Shown: piece after piece, positions 53,288 to 64,000 of the stretch | Position numbering within the stretch: the first letter of the stretch is position 1 | Layout of the letters: each line of letters begins with the position of its first letter | From: an uncultured Pseudomonadales bacterium | GTDB taxonomy: Bacteria > Pseudomonadota > Gammaproteobacteria > Pseudomonadales > Azotimanducaceae | Direction: 5' to 3' | Length of the DNA: 64,000 bases | Assembly: GCA_958296025.1 (NCBI GenBank) | Contig: OY282430.1 | Coordinates: forward strand, 2,418,001 to 2,482,000 | The notes under the pieces: generated by a model | Told to the model about the DNA's origin: nothing | Seen by the model: only the letters and a program-made list of their open reading frames with translations | Databases searched by the model: none | Made by a program: the position numbers and the translations under genes

Positions 53288-53935
53288 ATGCCAAAACCAA
53301 AGAACTCGCACGGCATTTTCTGCTTGGAGACAATCTGGTTTGATGAACGGTCGCCCCCTTCAGTGCGCTCGTTGCTGGAGTTGCTCGAACGTCTGTCAAA
53401 TATCCCGTTTGTGCATCGTGACATCAGTACATGGGAGGAACTGGACTTCTGCCTAGGTAGGTGGGTCGGTCGGGATATGTATAAAAAGGACTATTGGCTA
53501 GGTGATCTGGGCATCCTATACCTTGGTTTCCATGGATCACCTGGCAAGATCTCGCTGCGTACCGACTCGCCGCAGCGGATCGCCGACGACGAGGTGGATT
53601 TGGATGAAATTGCAAAAAGCCTCACTCATTGCAAAAGCAAATACGATGTTAGGGGGTGTGTGATTCACTTTGCGTCCTGCTCCGTACTTAGAGCGAAAAA
53701 ACAGGTGGAGGATTTCAAGAACAGGGTTGGGGCAGCTTGTGTTAGCGGGTATAGCAAGCAAGTTGATTCAGCGACGTCATGGGCGTTTGAGCTCATGTTC
53801 TTAGAACTTTTGAGCAGACTCCTGTCTGAAAAGAATGTAAATGTCGGTACGTTGCAAACGTTGGACGAGAGGATCCAGAATAAGCCCGAGTACGCAGGCC
53901 TCTCCAAGGCTTTAGGGTTCAAAATGATCTACTAG
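53288..53935 (+). CDS. Caspase-like (DUF6642/CHAT-like) protein
   Basis: A 215-residue protein, AT-richer than its neighbours. I recall the DUF6642 family from the layout IFCLETIW, LLELLERLSNIPFVHRDIST, ILYLGFHGSPG, CVIHFASCSVL and VSGYSKQVDSATSWAFELMF. Two points fit a caspase/CHAT-type cysteine peptidase: a histidine after a hydrophobic strand (H82 in YLGFHGSPG) and, 49 residues later, a cysteine after another strand (C131 in IHFASCSVL). The fold assignment is inference. It has its own promoter with an overlapping operator and a very strong ribosome site, so it is tightly repressed and efficiently translated once transcribed, as expected of a toxic effector. Confidence 0.72.
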   Translation: MPKPKNSHGIFCLETIWFDERSPPSVRSLLELLERLSNIPFVHRDISTWEELDFCLGRWVGRDMYKKDYWLGDLGILYLGFHGSPGKISLRTDSPQRIADDEVDLDEIAKSLTHCKSKYDVRGCVIHFASCSVLRAKKQVEDFKNRVGAACVSGYSKQVDSATSWAFELMFLELLSRLLSEKNVNVGTLQTLDERIQNKPEYAGLSKALGFKMIY

Positions 53936-54074
53936 ATCCACATCCACACAGTGTGTGATTCACCCCAAACAAAGGACAGCGAATACCTAAACTGTATCAT
54001 CAAGTCACGCCGACAGACGACAAGCGCATGGTCGGCTTTGGGCGCACCAGACATGCCGAGCGCGATTACGGCAA

Positions 54075-54155
54075 TTAGGCAATCCCCGAAGGCAGCTTGG
54101 GCTCGAAGCCCTTGGCTGCCGACATCGCGTATATGCAAATGTCCGTGTCGAGCAT
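54075..54155 (-). pseudogene. VapC-like PIN toxin stub
   Basis: Six bases after the vapB stop an ATG at 54155 opens MLDTDICIYAM, the conserved start of VapC PIN-domain ribonucleases with the first acidic metal ligand. The frame leaves the family at about residue 12 and ends at residue 26. The remaining acidic residues of the PIN site are gone. The following 140 bases do not contain a clear continuation in another frame, so most of the gene has been deleted. Confidence 0.6.
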
Positions 54156-54160
54156 TGCCT

Positions 54161-54403
54161 TCAGTCGAACGGCTCCCTTTTCTCCAAAGGCAATGGGTTG
54201 CAGCGCATTTCCTCCATCGCCGCGGTGAAGTCCTCCCCCACGCGGGGTGCTCTTTCCAAGTAGTCCGCCCAATCCTTATAGGGAGGGCTGAGAATCGCGT
54301 TCCCGCCTTCGCGCCGGATGGCAACCTTGTCCGCATTGAAGCGAAACTCCCGCGGCAGGCGCACCGCTCGCGAATTTCCAGTCATGAAAACCCTTGCGAA
54401 CAT
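54161..54403 (-). CDS. vapB: VapB-like AbrB-fold antitoxin
   Basis: An 80-residue antitoxin from the ATG at 54403 (MFARVFMTGNSRAVRLPREF), with an AbrB/MazE-type DNA-binding strand pattern and a C-terminal toxin-binding tail (YKDWADYLERAPRVGEDFTA). An earlier in-frame ATG at 54436 is possible. The adjoining vapC is reduced to a stub, so this is an orphan antitoxin that may persist as a regulator or may protect against related toxins. Confidence 0.82.
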   Translation of the reverse strand: MFARVFMTGNSRAVRLPREFRFNADKVAIRREGGNAILSPPYKDWADYLERAPRVGEDFTAAMEEMRCNPLPLEKREPFD

Positions 54404-54499
54404 GCGCTCGGGAAGGTTTGTGTTTTTGCGCCCCATTATTGTCTCTGTGCAGCCCAACGAGTGTTGGGCAAAGATGCTATGAGAAGGATGTAGCGTCAA

Positions 54500-54744
54500 T
54501 ATGTATTTGCCGTTGAGGGAGTTGCGCTGTGGGCTTTTTCGCTGGTGTTTCGGGCTGTTGCGGGGAAGTTTCGGAGGTTGGCCAAGCGGGAAGGTGGTCG
54601 AGCAAGGGCCGAATCGCTCGTCTTCAGCGTTTTTTCGCGTGTTCGGGGCGTCCGGAGCGGCGATTTCGCCGATTTGCCCGGCGCGCGGCCGAGCGGAGGC
54701 CCGAAGCGGGCTTCGAGAGGGCGGATTCGGCGCTTGGGTTGGGC
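54500..54744. other. Region beyond the transposase fragment
   Basis: About 245 bases between vapB and the transposase fragment. It lies downstream of the transposase stop on the minus strand and probably includes the IS end, but I could not recognise inverted termini or a target duplication. No gene is seen. Confidence 0.4.
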
Positions 54745-54947
54745 TTAGGCGGCTTGGGGCGGCGCTCTGACGAGCGAGCGCATGCGTTCCGGGGCGCCCT
54801 CCTTGATGCTTCCCAGCGCCAGCGCCATCATGATGGCCAGCGCCAGGCCGACGCGGGCGGTCATCTTGGCCTTGCCTCGAATGGTGTGGTGCTCGAAGCG
54901 GAAGCCGTCGTCGAGGCGGGCGTTGAGGCGCTCCATGATCGAGATGG
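54745..54947 (-). mobile_element. Transposase C-terminal fragment (DDE type)
   Basis: The minus-strand frame ends with MERLNARLDDGFRFEHHTIR, GKAKMTARVGLALAIMMALA and PERMRSLVRAPP. The block with VERxNxRLxDGFxFEHHxIRG is typical of the final part of a DDE transposase of the IS1182/IS5 kind (recalled). Everything before MERL is absent, because the sequence switches to a restriction-gene fragment at about 54947. It is a 5'-deleted remnant. Confidence 0.65.
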
Positions 54948-55441
54948 CCGCCGAGGTGATCAATCGCCGCAAGCGCCTGGCGCTAGTGGATGGCGTCAAG
55001 TATCAGCGGCTGGGCGATGAACAATACTTTGCGCAAGAGCTGTTCCGCAACGAAGAGCTGATCGGTTATCTCAAGAACACGATGGCGGCGCAGAAGTCCG
55101 TGTACGACCATGTGGTGTACGATTCGGACAACGAGGCCGCTTTTGCAGAGTCATTGGAGCAATTCACAGCCGTCAAGGTGTACGCGAAGCTGCCGCGCTG
55201 GTTTCAGGTTCCAACGCCGCTCGGCCCGTACAACCCGGACTGGGCGGTCCTCATTGAACACGACGAAGGCGAGCGGCTGTACCTAGTGGTCGAAACCAAG
55301 GGCAGCGCCTTTCTGGACGACTTGCGCAACGCCGAACGGGCCAAGGTGGAATGCGGCAAGGCGCACTTCAAGGCGCTGCAGGTTGGTGAATCGCCAGCCC
55401 GCTATCGCGTCGTCCACACGGCGGACGAACTGCTCGCCTAG
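54948..55441 (+). pseudogene. Type III restriction endonuclease (Res) C-terminal fragment
   Basis: About 164 codons read VINRRKRLALVDGVKYQRLG, DEQYFAQELFRNEELIGYLK, VYAKLPRWFQVPTPLGPYNP, DWAVLIEHDEGERLYLVVET and KGSAFLDDLRNAERAKVECG. The last parts contain the PD-(D/E)xK nuclease core (NPDWAV, then VETKG) of type III Res subunits, which are normally 900-1000 residues. The helicase part and the Mod subunit are missing: the left end runs straight into the transposase fragment. The end of the frame (HTADELLA) is natural. The remaining open frame reaches back to 54782, but those extra codons are antisense IS sequence. Confidence 0.85.
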
Positions 55442-55485
55442 CCTCAACGGTCCGCTGATGCGGAAACGGCTGCGGGAAGCGGTTT

Positions 55486-56100
55486 TCAGAACGGCGCAAG
55501 CCTCTCCTGCCCTGCACTGGCCAAGAGCTTGGCCAGCGTCTCCACCACCAGCTGGCGCTCCGCCGCCTGCACCCGCCGCTCCACGTCTTCCACTCCGTCG
55601 CCGGTGAGCACCGGCACCCGCACCTGGGCGATGATGGGGCCGGTGTCGTAGTCCTCTTCCACTAAGTGGACCGTCGCGCCGGTTTCGGCCTCGCCGGCCG
55701 CAACCACGGCTTGATGCACCCGGCGACCATAGAAGCCGCGTCCGCCGTGCTTGGGCAGCAGGGCCGGATGCACATTCAGGAGGCGGCGGTGGAAGGCGTT
55801 TAGGGTCTGCGGCCCCAGTTTCTTCATGTAGCCGGCCAGCAGCACCCAATCCGCTGCCGCCGCCTGCAGCGCAGCGCAGATGGCGGCGTCCAACTGGGCT
55901 GGGTCTGGATGGGTGCGGCTGCTCAGGTGGCGGGTCTTAAGGCCGGCGGCGGCGGCGCGGCGCAAAGCCAAGCTGCCGCCGTTGTTGCTGATGACCAACG
56001 CCACCTGGGCCCTGAGGACGCCGGCGGCGCAAGCGTCCATCACCGCCTGCAGGATGGAGCCGCCATGCGACGCCAAAACGGCGATGCGACCTTGGCCCAA
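55486..56100 (-). CDS. purN: Phosphoribosylglycinamide formyltransferase
   Basis: A 204-residue PurN, which transfers the formyl group of 10-formyltetrahydrofolate to GAR in purine synthesis. RIAVLASHGGSILQAVMDAC is the phosphate-binding start; LLAGYMKKLGPQTLNAF and LLNVHPALLPKHGGRGFYGR carry the catalytic region (His in NVHPALLP, with the usual HPSLLP form altered to HPALLP), and ATVHLVEEDYDTGPIIAQ has the catalytic Asp. The only start near the homology is TTG at 56100, with AGGGGG eight bases upstream. It borders the island; purM is not adjacent as it often is. Confidence 0.93.
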   Translation of the reverse strand: MGQGRIAVLASHGGSILQAVMDACAAGVLRAQVALVISNNGGSLALRRAAAAGLKTRHLSSRTHPDPAQLDAAICAALQAAAADWVLLAGYMKKLGPQTLNAFHRRLLNVHPALLPKHGGRGFYGRRVHQAVVAAGEAETGATVHLVEEDYDTGPIIAQVRVPVLTGDGVEDVERRVQAAERQLVVETLAKLLASAGQERLAPF

Positions 56101-56193
56101 CTTTCAGCCCCCTGCTGGAAAAACGCCTCGGCGGCGCTGCTGCGACGCGGACCGGCGCCCGGCCAGGATGCGCCTAGGTCCCATCAGCACCCT

Positions 56194-57529
<1,336 letters not shown>

Positions 57530-57543
<14 letters not shown>

Positions 57544-58075
57544 GGCCCTCCCCTTCAGGCGCTGGCGGGCTGCGGAACAGATAGGTCCAAACCCTGGTCA
57601 GGCGCGACAGAGCGGCCAGCAGCAGGAGGGCGAAGCCGAGGGGCAGCATGGCCTTCATGGCCCACCGGTAAGGCAGGCCGCCAGGAGAGACGGACACCTC
57701 TCCCAAGGCGTAGCTCGCGGCCACGAAGGGAACGGCGAAGATCAGCATCACGGCGATGAACGGCAGCAACAGCAGGAGGATGCCGTATAGCTCCAGCCAA
57801 GCCTTCAGCGTCGGGCTGAAGCGCTCGTGCAGAACGTCCACGCGAATGTGGACGTCATCCTTCAGGGCGTAGCCGAGGCCGAGCAGAAACCCCGTGGCGT
57901 AAATGTGCCATTGGATTTCCTCAAATTCGATGCGTCCCTCGGCAAAGGCGTAGCGCAGCACCACGTTGAGCACGATGACGACGAGCAGCGCCAGCCACAG
58001 CCAGGAGGCGCCGCGCCCGATACGCTCAAGCCAAGGATCGACGATGCGGGAGAAGCCCGTGCTAGGCAGGTTCAT
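57530..58075 (-). CDS. dctQ: TRAP transporter small permease (DctQ-type)
   Basis: A 181-residue protein with four transmembrane segments (WLWLALLVVIVLNVVLRYAF and three more) and the conserved FEEIQWHIYATGFLLGLGYA plus DVHIRVDVLHERFSP of DctQ subunits. Starting at the ATG at 58075 (MNLPSTGFSR) avoids overlap with the DUF368 gene upstream. It pairs with the large permease encoded directly downstream, with which it overlaps. The tail is charged and faces the cytosol. Confidence 0.9.
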
Positions 58076-58085
58076 GACCGGCTGC

Positions 58086-59060
58086 TCAGCGCAGATCGGG
58101 TGGTCGATCACCCAAATCGGAACGCAACCGGGCGAGCAACCAGAGGGCCAGCGCCCCGGCCAGCATCATGGCGATGGCCCAAGGCGTTTGCGCGGCTGCG
58201 TCCGTCGCAGCGCTCCAATCCGCCGGGGTCAGCAAGGCGCCGTCCTCCAGGCGCCAAGGCCAAAGGCGGACCAGACTGCCGGCCATCAGCCCGGTGAGGG
58301 CGCTCATGACCGGCTGAAAATGGCGGCGCATCAACGCGTCGAGGAGGCGTGGAAACAGGGCCAAGCCAGCCAAGGCGCCGCAGCCCAAGACAGCGAGCAG
58401 CGGCCAATCGAAGGTGGCGATGGCGTCCAGCACGTCCACATACAAACCCAGCAGCAACAGCACGAAGCTGCCGGAAACCGCCGGCAGCAGCCAAGCGCCG
58501 ACGGCCAAGGCCGCGCCCAGGAAGAATGCGACCGGCCCCAGTGCCGTGGCGAAGGGCTCCATCTCGGCCACAAACCATCCGCACAGGGCGCCGACCAAGC
58601 CGAAGGTCGCCAATCCCAAGGGCCTTCTGGCCCGGCCGATATCGAACACGGAATAGAGGATCAGGCCGAAGAAGAAGGCCCAAACCAAGATGGGTGCGGT
58701 CTCCAGCCAATGCCGCATGAGGCGGGCGAAGACCACCAAGCTGATGGCCATGCCAACCCCCAAGCAGGCAAGAAAGCCCAGATTGTGGGCTCGCCAGAAC
58801 CGGCGCGGGTCCCTGAAGCTGCAAAGGACGCTTTTGGAGGAGAAGGAGGCCAAGCTGGCCAGCAGTTCCCGGTAAATGCCGGTGACGAAGGCGATGGTGC
58901 CGCCGGAGACGCCGGGAATCACCTCCACCACGCCCATGGCGAGGCCGCGCACGAAGACACCGAACCAATGGCCGGCGTTGCGCTGCGTTGCACCGCCTGG
59001 GGGCCAGTCGTCAGGCTTCAAACTTGATTCACTTGCCACGGTCGTTCCGCATTCAAGCAC
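58086..59060 (-). CDS. popT: DUF368 polyprenyl-phosphate transporter
   Basis: A 324-residue multi-spanning protein. GLAMGVVEVIPGVSGGTIAF is the family signature, and a related glycine-rich repeat (LPAVSGSFVLLLLGLY) in the second half shows the internal duplication. DUF368 proteins (PopT) recycle undecaprenyl phosphate across the inner membrane for cell-wall and O-antigen synthesis. GTG at 59060 is the likely start, because the nearest ATG lies inside the first signature. The stop is 10 bases before dctQ, so the three membrane genes form a unit on paper. Confidence 0.88.
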   Translation of the reverse strand: MLECGTTVASESSLKPDDWPPGGATQRNAGHWFGVFVRGLAMGVVEVIPGVSGGTIAFVTGIYRELLASLASFSSKSVLCSFRDPRRFWRAHNLGFLACLGVGMAISLVVFARLMRHWLETAPILVWAFFFGLILYSVFDIGRARRPLGLATFGLVGALCGWFVAEMEPFATALGPVAFFLGAALAVGAWLLPAVSGSFVLLLLGLYVDVLDAIATFDWPLLAVLGCGALAGLALFPRLLDALMRRHFQPVMSALTGLMAGSLVRLWPWRLEDGALLTPADWSAATDAAAQTPWAIAMMLAGALALWLLARLRSDLGDRPPDLR

Positions 59061-59243
59061 GCCCTAGTGTCCTGTCCCCTTTCCCGTCTGCCGCCGGCCC
59101 GTTCGCGGCTTAGCTCCGCCCCCTCTGGAACCCTGTGATTCAAGTGCATAGGACTCCAGAACCGCCGGGGCAATGGCCGCCTTCGCAACAGGCCTCAGTC
59201 CGATGCGGGTTGACCGCGACCGTTGACGGCACGAGGCGACGGA

Positions 59244-60017
59244 TCAGGGCTGCAGGCCCTTGACCAACGGAACGAAGCGCACCGCGTCCATCACCTGTTC
59301 CGCAAAGCCGGTGGCGGTGCGGTCATATACCCGCAGTTCCTGTGCGCCGCCACTGCCCACCGGAACCACCATGCGACCGCCCACCGCGAGTTGCTCAAAA
59401 AGGGCCCGCGGCGTCGCCCGGGGGGCGGCCGTCACCAAAATGCCGGCGAAGGGCCCCTTCTCCGGCCAGCCTTGGTAGCCATCCCCCAGCTTGGTCTGCA
59501 CATTGTTGATGCGCATCGCCCTAAACCGCTCCTGGGCGCGCAGCAACAACGGCTGCACACGCTCCACGCTGAAAACCGTTTCGCACAGCTGGGCGAGCAC
59601 GGCGGTTTGGAACCCCGAGCCAGTGCCCACCTCAAGGACGGAACGGCGCGGAACGTCGAGCAAAACAGCCGTCATGGTGGCGACCGTGAAGGGCTGTGAA
59701 ATGGTCTGGCCGTGGCCGATGGGCAGGGCCCGGTCCTGATAGGCCAAATGGTTGAGAGCCTCATCGACAAAGATGTGGCGGGGCACTGCCGCCAAGGCGT
59801 CCAGCACATCCAAGTGGTCGATGCCCTTGGCGGCCACCTCATCCACCAGCCGGGCGCGGCTGCGCGCTGAGGTCGCGCCAACGCCCACTAGGTTGAACCG
59901 AGTCGCGGCGCCTCGGCTGCCGGCGACCGCACCCTCATGGCCGCCAAGGCTGCGCTGCGTGGCGGCGGACCGGCGGCGGCCGGCGGCGCTGCCGGATTGG
60001 GTTTCATCGCGCCGCAT
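59244..60017 (-). CDS. pcm: Protein-L-isoaspartate O-methyltransferase
   Basis: A 257-residue Pcm, against about 210 for the family. From around residue 50 it reads RARLVDEVAAKGIDHLDVLD, VPRHIFVDEALNHLAYQDRA, LPIGHGQTISQPFTVATMTA and VLEVGTGSGFQTAVLAQL (SAM site). It methylates isoaspartyl residues for repair. The N-terminal 40-50 residues (Arg/Ser/Gly-rich) are an addition without homology. ATG at 60017 and TTG at 60071 are both possible starts; the latter overlaps the ftsB stop. Direct proximity to ftsB is unusual, because ispD, ispF, truD and surE commonly lie between these genes in relatives. Confidence 0.9.
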   Translation of the reverse strand: MRRDETQSGSAAGRRRSAATQRSLGGHEGAVAGSRGAATRFNLVGVGATSARSRARLVDEVAAKGIDHLDVLDALAAVPRHIFVDEALNHLAYQDRALPIGHGQTISQPFTVATMTAVLLDVPRRSVLEVGTGSGFQTAVLAQLCETVFSVERVQPLLLRAQERFRAMRINNVQTKLGDGYQGWPEKGPFAGILVTAAPRATPRALFEQLAVGGRMVVPVGSGGAQELRVYDRTATGFAEQVMDAVRFVPLVKGLQP

Positions 60018-60067
60018 GGCTCTCTGGCCAAGCGGCGGACGGCCGCCGGTCACGTTGTCAGAGCGCC

Positions 60068-60346
60068 TCAACCGGGGCCGTCCGTGACGATGTAGAAAAC
60101 CTCGCCCTCCTTAATCATCCCCAGATCCGTGCGCGCCCGGGCCTCCACTGCGGCATCGCCTTGAGTGAGCGCCAACACTTCGCCGCGCAGCCGGCGATTG
60201 CGTCGTTCGCGCTGCTGCGCCCGCTGCTCTTGGACTTGCAACTGCTCCTTGAGGACAGCGGCGGCGAAATAACCGCTGTCGCCAAACCAAGCCCGATACT
60301 GCAAGGCCAACAAGAGAATGAACAATGCGGCGGCGAGGGTCTTCAT
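60068..60346 (-). CDS. ftsB: Cell division protein FtsB
   Basis: A 92-residue bitopic protein: a short N-terminus, one transmembrane segment ([18 protein letters not shown]) and a periplasmic coiled coil ([20 protein letters not shown]) followed by [17 protein letters not shown]. This is the FtsB layout; with FtsL and FtsQ it forms the divisome complex that activates septal synthesis. It is coupled to eno by an ATGA overlap, the usual gammaproteobacterial order. Confidence 0.93.
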   Translation of the reverse strand: MKTLAAALFILLLALQYRAWFGDSGYFAAAVLKEQLQVQEQRAQQRERRNRRLRGEVLALTQGDAAVEARARTDLGMIKEGEVFYIVTDGPG

Positions 60347-61632
60347 GCGTTTCTGATCTCCGCTCGGCCCCGGTAAAGCGCCTGCTGCCCCAGGGCCTCT
60401 TCAATGCGCAGCAGCTGATTATACTTCGCCACCCGGTCGGAGCGGCTCAAGGATCCGGTTTTGATCTGGCCGGCGCCGGCACCCACCGCCAAGTCGGCGA
60501 TGAATACGTCCTCCGTCTCCCCGGAGCGGTGCGAGACCACCACGCCAAAGCCGGCGTCGCGGGCCAGCCGGATGGCGTCCAAGGTCTCAGAAAGGGTGCC
60601 GATCTGGTTGAGTTTGATGAGGATGGCGTTGCCGGCGCCTCCATTGATGCCCTTGCGCAGCAGCGCCGCATCGGTGACGAACAGGTCATCCCCCACCAAT
60701 TGCACTCCGTCGCCCAAGGCCTCGGTCAGCGCCCGCCAGCCATCCCAGTCGCTCTCGTCCATGCCGTCCTCAATGGACGCCACCGGATAGGCGGCGGCCA
60801 GGTTCTTCAAGTAGCCGATGAAGCCGGCGCCGTCGTAGCGCTTCCCCTCCCCGGCCAGCACATATTCACCCTCTGCGTGGAATTCGGAGGCGGCGCAGTC
60901 CAACGCCAAGAGCACATCCTCCCCGGGCCGGTAGCCGGCCCGGACGATGGCCTGCAATATGACGTCCATGGCCTCGGCGTTGGAGGCCAAGTTCGGGGCG
61001 AAGCCGCCCTCGTCGCCGACCGCCGTGGTCAGGCCGCGCTCGCGCAGCAGTTGGCGCAGATGGTGAAATATCTCCACCCCGCAGCGCAACGCTTCCGAGA
61101 AGCTGCGTTGCGACACTGGCTGAATCATGAACTCTTGGATGTCCAGATTGTTGTCCGCATGGACGCCGCCGTTAACGATGTTCATCATCGGCGTGGGCAG
61201 GCGCATGACCGGGCGGCCGGCAAGGCCGTTGATGTAGGCGTACAGGGCCAAGCCACGCTCCTTCGCGGCCGCCTTGGCGGCCGCCAAGGACACCGCCAGC
61301 ATGGCGTTGGCGCCCAGTTCAGCCTTGTTGGGCGTGCCGTCGATCTCCCGCAGCCGCGCATCCAACGCCAACTGCGCGTTTACTTCCATGCCCTTGAGGG
61401 CCGGGGCGATGACACGGCCGATGCCGGCCACCGCCTGGCTGACGCCGCGCCCCAAGTAGCGGGCGGCGTCGCCATCTCGAAGTTCCAATGCCTCCCGGGA
61501 GCCGGTGGAGGCGCCGGAAGGCGCAATGGCCCGGCCAAGATGGCCGGCACCGGTCAAAACATCGGCCTCCACGGTGGGGTTGCCCCGGGAGTCCAGCACC
61601 TCCCGGCCCCTGACGGCGACGACGGCGCTCAT
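60343..61632 (-). CDS. eno: Enolase
   Basis: A 429-residue enolase from the ATG at 61632 ([20 protein letters not shown]). [17 protein letters not shown] is the substrate loop, [11 protein letters not shown] holds the catalytic Glu, [19 protein letters not shown] carries the catalytic Lys, and [18 protein letters not shown] is the C-terminal signature. It converts 2-phosphoglycerate to phosphoenolpyruvate in glycolysis and may scaffold RNase E. Start and stop overlap kdsA and ftsB, respectively, in ATGA junctions. It is normal in length. Confidence 0.98.
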   Translation of the reverse strand: MSAVVAVRGREVLDSRGNPTVEADVLTGAGHLGRAIAPSGASTGSREALELRDGDAARYLGRGVSQAVAGIGRVIAPALKGMEVNAQLALDARLREIDGTPNKAELGANAMLAVSLAAAKAAAKERGLALYAYINGLAGRPVMRLPTPMMNIVNGGVHADNNLDIQEFMIQPVSQRSFSEALRCGVEIFHHLRQLLRERGLTTAVGDEGGFAPNLASNAEAMDVILQAIVRAGYRPGEDVLLALDCAASEFHAEGEYVLAGEGKRYDGAGFIGYLKNLAAAYPVASIEDGMDESDWDGWRALTEALGDGVQLVGDDLFVTDAALLRKGINGGAGNAILIKLNQIGTLSETLDAIRLARDAGFGVVVSHRSGETEDVFIADLAVGAGAGQIKTGSLSRSDRVAKYNQLLRIEEALGQQALYRGRAEIRNA

Positions 61633-62470
61633 GTCGCGTCCACCGCGCACTCCAGCATGGAGCGCGCCTTCACTGCTTCGTCAATGGCCTTGAGACCGCC
61701 CAGCAGATCGCCCATCAACCCCAAGGGCCAAGCATTCGGGCCATCGGAAAGGGCTTGGTCCGGGTCTGGATGGGTCTCCATGAACAGCCCGGAGATGCCG
61801 GCCGCCACCGCTGCCCTTGCCAGCACCGGAACCATCTGTCGCTGGCCGCCGGAGGCTTGGCCCAAGCCGCCGGGCAACTGCACGGAGTGGGTGGCGTCGA
61901 AGACCACCGGGCAGCCCGTTTGCCGCAGAATGGCGAGCGCCCGCATGTCGCTGATGAGGTTGTTGTAGCCGAAGCTAACGCCGCGCTCGCACACCAGGAT
62001 CTGATCGTTGCCCTGGGCCTGGGCCTTGGCCACCACGTTGGCCATGTCCGCTGGCGCCAAGAACTGGCCTTTCTTGATGTTGACCGGCTTGCCGCAGGCG
62101 CTGACCCGTTGAATGAAGTCCGTCTGCCGACAGAGGAAGGCCGGGGTTTGCAGCACGGAGACCACCTCCGCCACCTCGTCCAACGGAGTGTCTTCATGCA
62201 CGTCAGTCAGCACCGGCACCGCCACTTCCCGGCGCACCTTTTCCAGAATGCGCAGGCCCTCCTCCAGGCCCGGACCGCGGTAGCTACGGTGGCAGGAGCG
62301 GTTGGCCTTGTCGAAGGAGCTCTTATAGATAAACGGCATGTTTAGGCCGTCGGTAAGCGCCTTGAGCCGCTGCGCGCTGCTCATGGCCAAGGCCTCGCTT
62401 TCAATGACGCAAGGTCCGGCGATGAGGAACAGGGGCTTGTCCAGCCCGGCCTCGAACCCGCAAAGACGCA

Positions 62471-62471
<1 letters not shown>
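61629..62471 (-). CDS. kdsA: 3-deoxy-8-phosphooctulonate synthase
   Basis: A 280-residue KdsA, which condenses arabinose 5-phosphate with phosphoenolpyruvate to Kdo 8-phosphate for lipopolysaccharide. [69 protein letters not shown] and [19 protein letters not shown] are the family blocks in order. ATG at 62471 overlaps the pyrG stop by one base (TGATG). Its substrate could be made by the SIS-domain isomerase at 14.4-15.0 kb. Confidence 0.97.

Positions 62472-64000
<1,529 letters not shown>

Noticed and set aside
60325-61968. Plus-strand open frame of 547 codons opposite eno and kdsA
   Set aside because: Same reason: it mirrors the codon pattern of the two real genes and has no recognisable domain or ribosome site.

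Overview
The window is high-GC, densely coded DNA that looks like the chromosome of a gammaproteobacterium. The main evidence is the right edge, where pyrG, kdsA, eno and ftsB run in one operon with start and stop codons touching, an order typical of Gammaproteobacteria. kdsA and a KdsD/GutQ-like sugar-phosphate isomerase imply a Gram-negative envelope with Kdo. The gene content (BCCT and TRAP transporters, acyl-CoA dehydrogenases, a CoxSML-type molybdenum hydroxylase, TauD-like dioxygenase, several amidohydrolases) suggests a marine or host-associated heterotroph. That lifestyle is inference. I saw no rRNA, tRNA or CRISPR array.

Layout. 0.1-2.6 kb: an AT-richer type II restriction-modification pair with overlapping 3' ends, followed by a dead transposase fragment. 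2.6-34.9 kb: metabolic genes in short operons: MBL hydrolase; ogt with a BCCT transporter; aroA and greB; an amidohydrolase with mtnA and a class II aldolase (methylthioribose metabolism); a GH20 hexosaminidase with a sugar kinase; nadE; two acyl-CoA dehydrogenases; and the coxS-L-M set. 35.6-40.7 kb: a minus-strand mevalonate operon. It runs from mevalonate diphosphate decarboxylase, through phosphomevalonate kinase and an HMG-CoA reductase fused to mevalonate kinase, to a PPK2 polyphosphate kinase. 40.8-47.0 kb: amidase, quinone oxidoreductase, solute-binding protein and MATE exporter. 47.0-55.4 kb: a defence and toxin-antitoxin island full of wreckage. It holds fragments of three insertion sequences, a Swt1-HEPN protein, an AAA ATPase lacking its usual partner, hipBA, a nonsense-mutated HTH antitoxin, a HicB-like antitoxin divergent from a caspase-like (DUF6642-type) protein, a vapB with a stub of vapC, and the tail of a type III restriction gene. 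55.4-64.0 kb: purN, a TRAP permease pair, a DUF368 transporter, then pcm-ftsB-eno-kdsA-pyrG, with pyrG cut by the window edge.

How the genes work together. The strongest biological story concerns isoprenoids. The classical gammaproteobacterial neighbourhood has ispD and ispF after ftsB. Here ftsB is followed directly by pcm, and the mevalonate route is present 20 kb away in compact, partly fused form, so this lineage probably exchanged the MEP pathway for mevalonate. The PPK2 translationally coupled to the ATP-consuming mevalonate enzymes could regenerate ATP from polyphosphate for them.

A second recurring feature is that several otherwise ordinary enzymes (GreB, MtnA, a GNAT acetyltransferase, the GH20, an MBL protein, the class II aldolase, CTP synthase) carry extra, mostly low-complexity segments of about 20-60 residues. 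In CTP synthase the extra segment is visibly a 54-base tandem duplication. This looks like a lineage-wide tolerance for in-frame insertion rather than isolated accidents.
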